From Acanthamoeba lenticulata (lineage: Eukaryota; Discosea; Longamoebia; Acanthamoebidae): a DNA stretch of 12,208 nt. Made by a program: the position numbers and the translations under genes. Where the stretch lies: the NCBI GenBank assembly GCA_002179805.1, contig NAVB01003637.1, positions 1 through 12,208 on the forward strand. Reading direction: 5' to 3'. The notes under the pieces are model-generated. The model did no database searches, was not told the DNA's origin, and saw only the letters and a list, made by a program, of their open reading frames with translations. Of the stretch, positions 6,457 through 12,208 are shown piece after piece (the first letter of the stretch is position 1; the number at the start of each line of letters is the position of its first letter).

Positions 6457-9400
6457 CTGCAAGAAGAGAGAGCGTCAGGCAAACAGAACAAGAGCTGTGA
6501 AAGAACTGAAACGCGGAACGAGAGAAAGAGGGCAAACGTACGTAAAAGGTGCCGGAGCCGTCGCCGACGGCGAGGCCGAGGCCCTCGGGCGAGGCAGTGA
6601 CCGAGGTGATGCGGCTCAAGCAGGTGAAGGCGCAGACCTCCTGCTTGGAGTGGGCGTCCCAGATGATGATCATGTTGTCCGTGGAGCCGCTCACGATGTA
6701 GCGCCCGTCGGGCGTGTAGACGACGTCGGTGATCTGGGCCTTGTGCTTGGTCCACACGGCGAGCTTCTTGGCGTTGACGGCCGACCACTCGATGAGGACG
6801 CGGTCGTTGCCGCCCGAGACCAGCCGGCGGCTGTCGGGCGAGAAGGCCACGGCCAGGACGCCCTTCTGGTGGCCGCACAGGGTGGCCACCTTGGACCGGC
6901 GCTTGAGGTCCCACAGCTTGAGCGTGCAGTCGTCGCTGCCGGTGGCCACGCGGCGGCTGTCGGGCGAGATCGCGCAGCAGTTGACCGCCGCGCGGTGGCC
7001 GTACATGATGCCCTTGGGCTCGTGCCCGGCGCTGGACTCCCACAGACGCACGGTCTTGTCGGCCGAGGCTGAGACGATGGCCGAGTTGTCCGGCGCCCAG
7101 CTGCAGTCGAGCACGACGCCCGTGTGGCCGGTCAGCGAGCCGACCAGCTCACCCGTGCCGGCGGTCCACACGCCCACCGTGTTGTCGCGCGACGCCGACA
7201 CGACCTTTTGCGAGTCCGGCGACCAGTCGCAGGCAAAGACGTTGCTCTTGTGGCCTTGGAGTCCGGCCATCTCGGCGCCCGAGTGCGCGTTCCACACCTT
7301 GAGCGTCTTGTCGCGCGAGGCCGTCGCGATGAACTGCCCGTTGGGCGCCCAGGCCGTGTTGAGGATGCGCGCCGTGTGGCCCGTGATGTTGGTGAACGGC
7401 TTCGAATCCCGGCCACCCTCCTTCCGTTTGGACTTGCCCTTGGTCGCCATCCAGTCCGGGTTGCACTCCCACACCTTGATCGTCCGGTCGAACGAGCACG
7501 ACACGATCTTGTCGCCGTTGGCCGAGAACGAGCAGTCGAACACGGTGCCCCTGTTCAGCCCATAATTTGCGTCAATATAATTAAATTAAGAAAAAAAGAA
7601 TAATAAAAATATTAACAAAAATATAATGATTTCTTGATTAACAGAATTCCGCAGGACGGTACGTGTGGCCGATGAGGACGGCGAGCTGCTGGCAGGAGCC
7701 GGTGGTGGACCACACGATTATCATGTTGTCGTGCGAGGACGACACCACGCGCTCGCCATCGTGCGAGAAGGCGACGGCCGCCACGCAGTCCTTGTGGCCC
7801 GTCAGTGTCGCCCGTGGCGTGCCATCGGCATTCCTGCACCGCCCGCGCCACGTCAGCATGCGTGTGTCGTGCGAGCGCGTGTGTCGTGCGTGTCGTGTGC
7901 GTGTGTGCGTACCACAGGCGCACGGTGCGGTCGTCGCTGGCCGAGGCGATGCAGCTGCCATTGGGCGAGTAGACGACGCGGTTGACGGTGTTGGTGTGTC
8001 CCTGCATGATGCACTCGCCCTCGGTCCAGGCGCCCCAGGTCCACCTGCGGATGGTCTTGTCGGCCGAGCCCGACAGGATATACTTGCCGTCGGGCGAGCA
8101 GGCCACGCAGGTGACGCCGTCCGTGTGGCCCTTCAGCGCGGCGAGCTCGGCGTAGGGCGCGGCGTTGGCGTCAAAGACGCGGACGGTCTTGTCCAGCGAG
8201 CCCGACACGACGTGGGCGCCGTCGTGCGTGAAGCGCACCTGCGAGACGACGCCCTTGTGACCGGTGATGGTGGCCAGCTCGACGCCGGTCTCGGCGTTCC
8301 ACAGCTTGATCTGCTTGTTCCACGCCGACGACACGATCCGGCGACCATCGGGCGAGAAGGTCGCGCTCTGGACCGACGCCGTGTGGCCACTTAGTGTCGA
8401 CAGCTCGGCACCGGTTCGCGAGTCCCAGATCTTGAGGCTATGGTCGTCCGAGCAGGACAGGATCCGATTGGACCCGGCCACCGGCGAGTACTGGCACTTG
8501 CGCACCACCATGGAGTGACCTGGGCGCACGCCACGTCATCCCAGAATGTCAGGAACGCGCATGGGACGGAAAGAATGTGGAGAATGTACCGGCGAGGGTC
8601 ATAATGCAGGGGTTGGGCGTCTGGGCCTTGTTGGCCCACTTGAGCCACGGGCGGGACTCCTTGCCGGCGTACCAGCGCGCCATGGCCTTGCTGGCCGGCG
8701 CGGTCGAATCCGGCAGGTTGGCCGCCTGGGCAAAGGTCTGCTCTGGCCGCGAGGCCAGGATGTAGGCGCGCGCTTGCACGAAGCGCTGGAACTCGATCAG
8801 CTTTTGGCGGTCGGCCTTGCTGATCTCCGTCGCCGGGTCGTCCAACACGACGGCCACGCTCAGGTAGTCGGCCACCAAGTCGTAGGTCATCCCCATCGAG
8901 CCTGCGCGCAGCGGACACCGGTGAGGCTCAAGCACAACGACAAGGACAAGAGAGCCAGAGCGCAGCTGCGTACACTTGGTCTCGATAAAGGCCAGGTCGC
9001 ACAGGGTGGAGTCGAGCTCCTTCCACAGGCGGGCCTGGGTCTGGTGGTGGGCCACCTCGGACATGCCTCGGTGGTGGTAGCTGCTCCACGACTGGTCCCC
9101 GTCGGGGTCTGCAAGGTGCTGGAAGAACGACGCCAGCTGTTGTGCCCACATGCCGGTCATTCCACGCATTCCTTTGTGAGCGGGCGAGGGAGAGAGTGAG
9201 GGGAACCCTGGCGTGTGTGGCGCGACTCATGTGCGGCTCGGCGCTGTTCTGGAGGTAGCGGCGCTCGACGGCAAACGACAGCTGCTGATGGAAAAAGTCC
9301 AACACGCCCTCCTCCCCGGACTCGCCTACATTCATCGCATTGTTTGGAGGCGCGCACGTCAGCAGGCTCAAGGCCAGCCAGGAGAGGACATGGGCGAGCA

Positions 9401-12205
9401 GGCGGGTCTCATACCGGGCGGGCGAAGGTAGGGCGCAAGCGAGCGGTACAGGCGGGACCACACGGAGGCCGGGACGGCGCTCGTTCCGTTGCGCAGGCTG
9501 TCGAGGAAGGCCGCCTCAGCTCGCGTGATGTTATCCGGCTGGATCGGGCTTGCTAGCAGCGTCACCATCTGCCCCACACAAGACATTCACACAAAAGTTG
9601 AGGCTTCGTGTCCCAGGATCGCCATGCGGGTTGTTGGCTGCGCATACCTCAGATTCCAGGAGGCCGCCGCGAGAGCACTGCAGCAGGGCCAGCGCGTTGC
9701 GGACGAGGTCGCGCCCGTGGTCCTTCTCTAGTCGCTGGAGGACCTCTTCGAACAGGGCCGGGACGGTCTCGGCCATGGAATCGATGCGCTCGCTGACCAT
9801 CTCGTACACGCCGAACACGCGCAGCTCCTCGCAGGCAACGATGAGGTAGAGGGGCTTGTAGGCGTCCTTCTTGGCCAGGAGGCGCTTCATCTGGCGGTCG
9901 TCGAGCTTCTTGCGGTACTCCCACAACGTCTTACGCACGATCTCCTTCCGCTCGTCCATGTCTAGCTCGCCCACCGTGATTTGCTGCACGCCGAGCGGAT
10001 CCAAGGCTTAGAATCTCAAGTATGCGCAATGAACGTTTTGGGTCATAGTAAGAATTCCTGAGGAGACGTACGACGTTTGGTCGGCGATTGATTGAGTCGA
10101 GGCAGCTGCCTCGCAGCGTGCTGACGATCACGCGCAGGCCCTTGGGCAGCTCGCGTGGCAGCCAGTCAAGCGAATGCGCGTTGTAGCTCTCGTCCAGCTG
10201 ATTGAGCGCGTCGATGATGAGCACGAGCTGGCGCCCCTTGCCGGACGCGGTTACGGCGGCCGATGTCTGCTCCAGCAGCCGCAGGAAGCCCTGCTTGAGG
10301 GCCGTATAATCCTCGGCCACGCCCTCTTCTTTCTCCACGACCTCGTCATCCTCCTTGTCCTCGGCGTCGTTCGGCAAGGCGGCTGCTGCGACGGTGTCGG
10401 CGTGGCTGGCCAGGACGAGCTTGAGCTCGCGGCTCAGGCGCTCGAGCGTGTGGCGGCAGTTGGTCGAGCCCGGCGCGGCGCCCACAAAATGTGGGATCAC
10501 GACGTTGCCTCCAGGCCCGCTGCGTTGTCGCTGCATGTACTCGCGCGCGAACGCGGCCACGAGGGAGCTCTTGCCGCCGCCAGGCTCGCCCAGCACGGCG
10601 AACAGGGATGGCACGTCCGACGCGGCGTAGTCGTGCAGCGCCTGCAGGATCTTGCTGCGCCCGACGAAGCTGCGCGCGTGCGACTCGATGAAGGACTCGT
10701 GGTAGGCCCGCGCCTGGGCCAGCGGGTCCAGCTCGACCTCTTCCTCCGGGAACTGCACTCGTTTCCACGCGCACATCGTGAGCAGCAGCGTGCGGCGTGG
10801 CTGGGCCGTGTTTGCTGTACCTCTTCCCGGACGGCTTGCCAGAGGTCCTCTAGCACACGCTCGCCAAACTGCTCGAGCTCACCCACCATGGGCTGCGGCC
10901 ACGCGAGGAAGTACGGATGAGCGACGAGCTAGAGATGGCAGAGCAGAAGGTGGAAAAAGGGAGAAGAGGAGCCATTACCTTGCCGTCGACGACGCCCTTC
11001 CAGGCGCAGGGATACGAGTCAAAGACACAAGTGGCCGGCAGGAGCTCTTTGATGGACTCCTTGAGTCGCTCTACGCGCTGGGCGGCGTCAAAGGACTCGG
11101 CCTCAAAGTCCTTCAGGTGCGTCGCCGGCACGCTTCGCTCAAACGACGGGTCGCGCATGTAGAAGAAGCCGCGCGCCTTGCTCGGATCACGCAACACGGC
11201 GTAGTGCCTGGCAAAGTACTGTCGTCAGCAGCTGCTACAGCAGGCCGGCAAGATGAGGAAGAGAAAGAGAGAAAGAGATGACGCACATCTCGAGGTGCGT
11301 GATCGAGTAGCCCGAGGGGAAGTGGCGCAGCCAATCGTAGCGGGGCTCGTCAGGCGCAACGTACTCGTTGGGGCACCAGCCGTATCTGTTCCACGTTGTC
11401 AGTCACCAGCTCTAAAAAAATTATGAAACATAAAAACTATTAATAATAAACGAACCGGCGACCGAGAAGACCGAGGAAGAAGGGTCGGCAGTTGTCGATC
11501 TCCGTGAGACAGATCTCGAGCGCCTGCTGGGTCTCCTCCTCCGTCACGCCCCAACGTAGATCGACGGGCGTGATGTGCACGCGTAACTTGTTGCTCCTCT
11601 CCTGCAGCTCGGGAAACACGTAGCGGGTGAGGTAGTCTCGCTCGCCGTGCATGTCGCGGAACGTCGACGAGATGAACACACGCGCGTTGCGCCACTTGGC
11701 CTCCTTGGCCGTGCCCGCGGCCTTGGCGGCGGGCTTGGGCTTGGGTTTGGCCGCCGGAGTGGGTGTGGCGACGCCATCAGGGGAGGAGGGCTCTGCGGTG
11801 GTGTGCGCCTGAGCCCCATTTGTGGCCGTGTCGGCCTCGGCTGTTGCCAAAGCCTGGGCAGAAGCGCCGTTCTCGGCCACGAGGAAGAGTGCGGGGTCGA
11901 GCAGCTGGCCCTGCTCGAGGGAGTCAAAGAAGAACTGGGGCGTGAGGAGGGTGTATCCCTTCTTCCTGGCCTCCTTGATCCGAGTTGGGTTGGCCTTGGC
12001 GAACTCCTCCGTCACAACCAGGTGCGTGGTCTGTGTGCGCACGCGGTTTCAATAATTGAATAATAATAATAAAATAAATTAAAAATGGCACCTTGCCTGT
12101 GGGCACGTAGTGGACGAGCCCGCCCTCGGCCTTGACGGCTTGAGTTAGATGAGAGCGTTTTTGTGGGTCTAGCCCGTAAATCGAGATGTCGAAGCCAGCA
12201 AACAT
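6427..12205 (-). CDS. BRCT-DUF4062-NACHT-WD40 STAND NTPase (NWD1/TEP1-like)
   Basis: Exons, high to low: 12205-12092, 12030-11456, 11385-11287, 11207-10979, 10928-10821, 10752-10068, 10006-9648, 9568-9415, 9325-9227, 9171-8974, 8901-8590, 8519-7913, 7833-7663, 7550-6542, 6456-6427. They sum to 4749 nt, about 1582 residues with one closed frame. Order: BRCT (residues 1-83), Ala/Pro/Lys linker, DUF4062-like region (about 153-285), NACHT P-loop NTPase (about 404-620), helical region with N-P/K-P-L-Y-L and D-F-I-E-x-K-C type landmarks (620-977), and 14 WD40 repeats (978-1582). STAND proteins of this layout are nucleotide-switched scaffolds that oligomerise on a signal. TEP1 (vault and telomerase) and NWD1 are the closest layouts I know. 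The TEP1 TROVE domain is absent. Less certain: the donor at 9226, and the ATG, which is 3 bases from the window edge. Confidence 0.88.
7551..7662 (-). other. AT-rich intron in the WD40 gene
   Basis: At 112 nt this is the longest intron of the gene. Bases 7562-7642 are strongly A/T-rich (poly-A runs, AATAAT, TATAAT) inside a very GC-rich gene. Donor AC|gtaccg and acceptor gaacag|G restore a Thr codon in G-H-T-G-T, the expected start of the next WD40 repeat. Confidence 0.85.
7834..7912 (-). repeat. Intron with CA/CG microsatellite
   Basis: A 79-nt intron between WD40 repeats 5 and 6, donor TG|gtacgc and acceptor gtgcag|G. About 45 nt (forward 7861-7908) is an imperfect run of CACACG, ACGCAC and CACGA units. 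It is read through by an open frame, which could tempt an automatic annotation to include it as protein rich in His and Thr. Confidence 0.75.
9950..10668 (-). other. NACHT-type P-loop NTPase domain
   Basis: Starts at F-V-G-R (about residue 404). The Walker A motif G-E-P-G-G-G-K-S-S is at about 430-438, with the Lys near 436. Walker B L-V-L-I-I-D-A-L-N-Q-L-D is at about 551-562. A downstream V-I-V-S-T-L-R sits at the sensor position. Between Walker A and B is an acidic insert, about residues 502-523, rich in Glu and Asp. The catalytic Lys and Asp are intact, so nucleotide binding is expected. Confidence 0.9.
11141..11688 (-). other. DUF4062-like region
   Basis: Begins A-R-V-F-I-S-S-T-F-R-D-M-H-G-E-R-D and continues with V-D-L-R-W-G-V-T-E-E-E, C-L-T-E-I-D and F-L-G-L-L-G-R-R-Y-G-W, then L-E-M-H-Y-A-V-L-R-D-P. 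This pattern precedes NACHT in NWD1, TEP1 and related proteins. It crosses two introns whose splice choice is fixed by this motif: donor CG|gttcgt at 11455 and acceptor ttgccag|G at 11208. Confidence 0.85.
11896..12205 (-). other. BRCT domain
   Basis: Residues 1-83 have the BRCT pattern: start F-A-G-F-D-I-x-I-x-G, then E-G-G-L-V at the usual Gly-Gly site, T-H-L-V-V before the second helix, I-K-E-A-R-K-K-G-Y, and L-T-P-Q-F-F-F-D-S-L with the C-terminal aromatic followed by G-Q-L-L-D. It is split by an AT-rich intron (12031-12091) after T-G-K. It resembles the PARP-type single BRCT more than tandem BRCTs. BRCTs bind proteins or phosphopeptides; the ligand here is unknown. Confidence 0.82.
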
Positions 12206-12208
12206 GGC

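Larger units (their letters stand above)
6427..8519 (-). repeat. Fourteen WD40 repeats, two predicted propellers
   Basis: About 605 residues of WD40 repeats, each with a G-H near the start and a W-x or equivalent at the end. The terminal pairs in order are IWD, LWN, VFD, RWT, LWN, VWS, VWE, VWN, VWT, LWE, LWD, EWS, IWD, and a last degenerate one closing at F-Y-I-F. Fourteen fits two seven-bladed propellers. Repeat 7 carries a basic insert (K-G-K-S-K-R-K). The third, fourth and twelfth have degenerate WD pairs. They serve as a ligand-sensing or protein-binding platform in STAND proteins. Confidence 0.9.

Noticed and set aside
6434..8394. Long plus-strand open frames opposite the WD40 exons (212, 278, 159 and 243 residues)
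   Set aside because: They are antisense shadows of GC-rich coding DNA. Their composition is Arg/Gly/Ala/Asp-rich with no domain pattern, while the minus strand gives clean WD40 repeats.
6542..8519. Regularly spaced similar DNA units as a possible CRISPR or satellite array
   Set aside because: The periodicity of about 125 nt comes from WD40 protein repeats; the DNA units are not near-identical and have no constant direct repeat.
10174..10920. Plus-strand frame of 248 residues opposite the NACHT exon
   Set aside because: The minus strand carries intact Walker A and B motifs over the same bases. The plus frame is a low-complexity shadow.
11208..11286. Acceptor gacgacag|TAC (about 11217) for the intron starting at 11286
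   Set aside because: With the strong donor AT|gtgcgt it shifts the frame. The acceptor ttgccag|G gives L-E-M-H-Y-A-V-L-R-D-P, which fits the family.

Overview
The window looks like nuclear DNA of a GC-rich, intron-dense unicellular eukaryote, most likely an amoebozoan of the Acanthamoeba kind. The grounds are short spliceosomal introns (55-112 nt) every 70-1000 nt, GC-rich codons, very compact intergenic gaps, and large multidomain proteins (a BRCT/DUF4062/NACHT/WD40 protein and beta-helix surface proteins). The genus is an inference. There is no bacterial operon structure, rRNA, tRNA, CRISPR array or transposon. All gene models were built by hand from reading-frame continuity, splice sites and alignment of the two plus-strand paralogues to each other.

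Region 1 (1-2915, +): the 3' 13 exons of a gene for a secreted or surface right-handed beta-helix protein with one C-terminal membrane span. Its 5' end lies outside the window. Region 2 (2916-3253): a 338-bp spacer holding the end of gene 1 and the presumed promoter of gene 2. Region 3 (3254-6291, +): a complete tandem paralogue with signal peptide, 14 exons and about 710 residues. Every intron position and phase visible in copy 1 is shared with copy 2, and eight internal exons have identical lengths. The shared introns include one unusual GC-AG intron. Nearly all introns are phase 1, and several exons each encode one copy of a short W-x-[QS] beta-strand repeat, which suggests growth by exon duplication.

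Region 4 (6292-6426): a 135-bp convergent 3'/3' spacer with an AATAAA signal for the plus-strand gene. Region 5 (6427-12205, -): a 15-exon gene for a protein of about 1582 residues with BRCT, DUF4062-like, NACHT-type P-loop NTPase and 14 WD40 repeats, in that order. This is the NWD1/TEP1-type STAND NTPase layout with a BRCT domain added at the N terminus. The frame closes exactly across all 14 introns. The beginning is at the window edge, so an upstream extension cannot be excluded.

The two plus-strand proteins are probably exposed on the cell surface or in an endomembrane lumen. The minus-strand protein is probably intracellular, a nucleotide-regulated scaffold. Nothing in the sequence links them functionally beyond adjacency.
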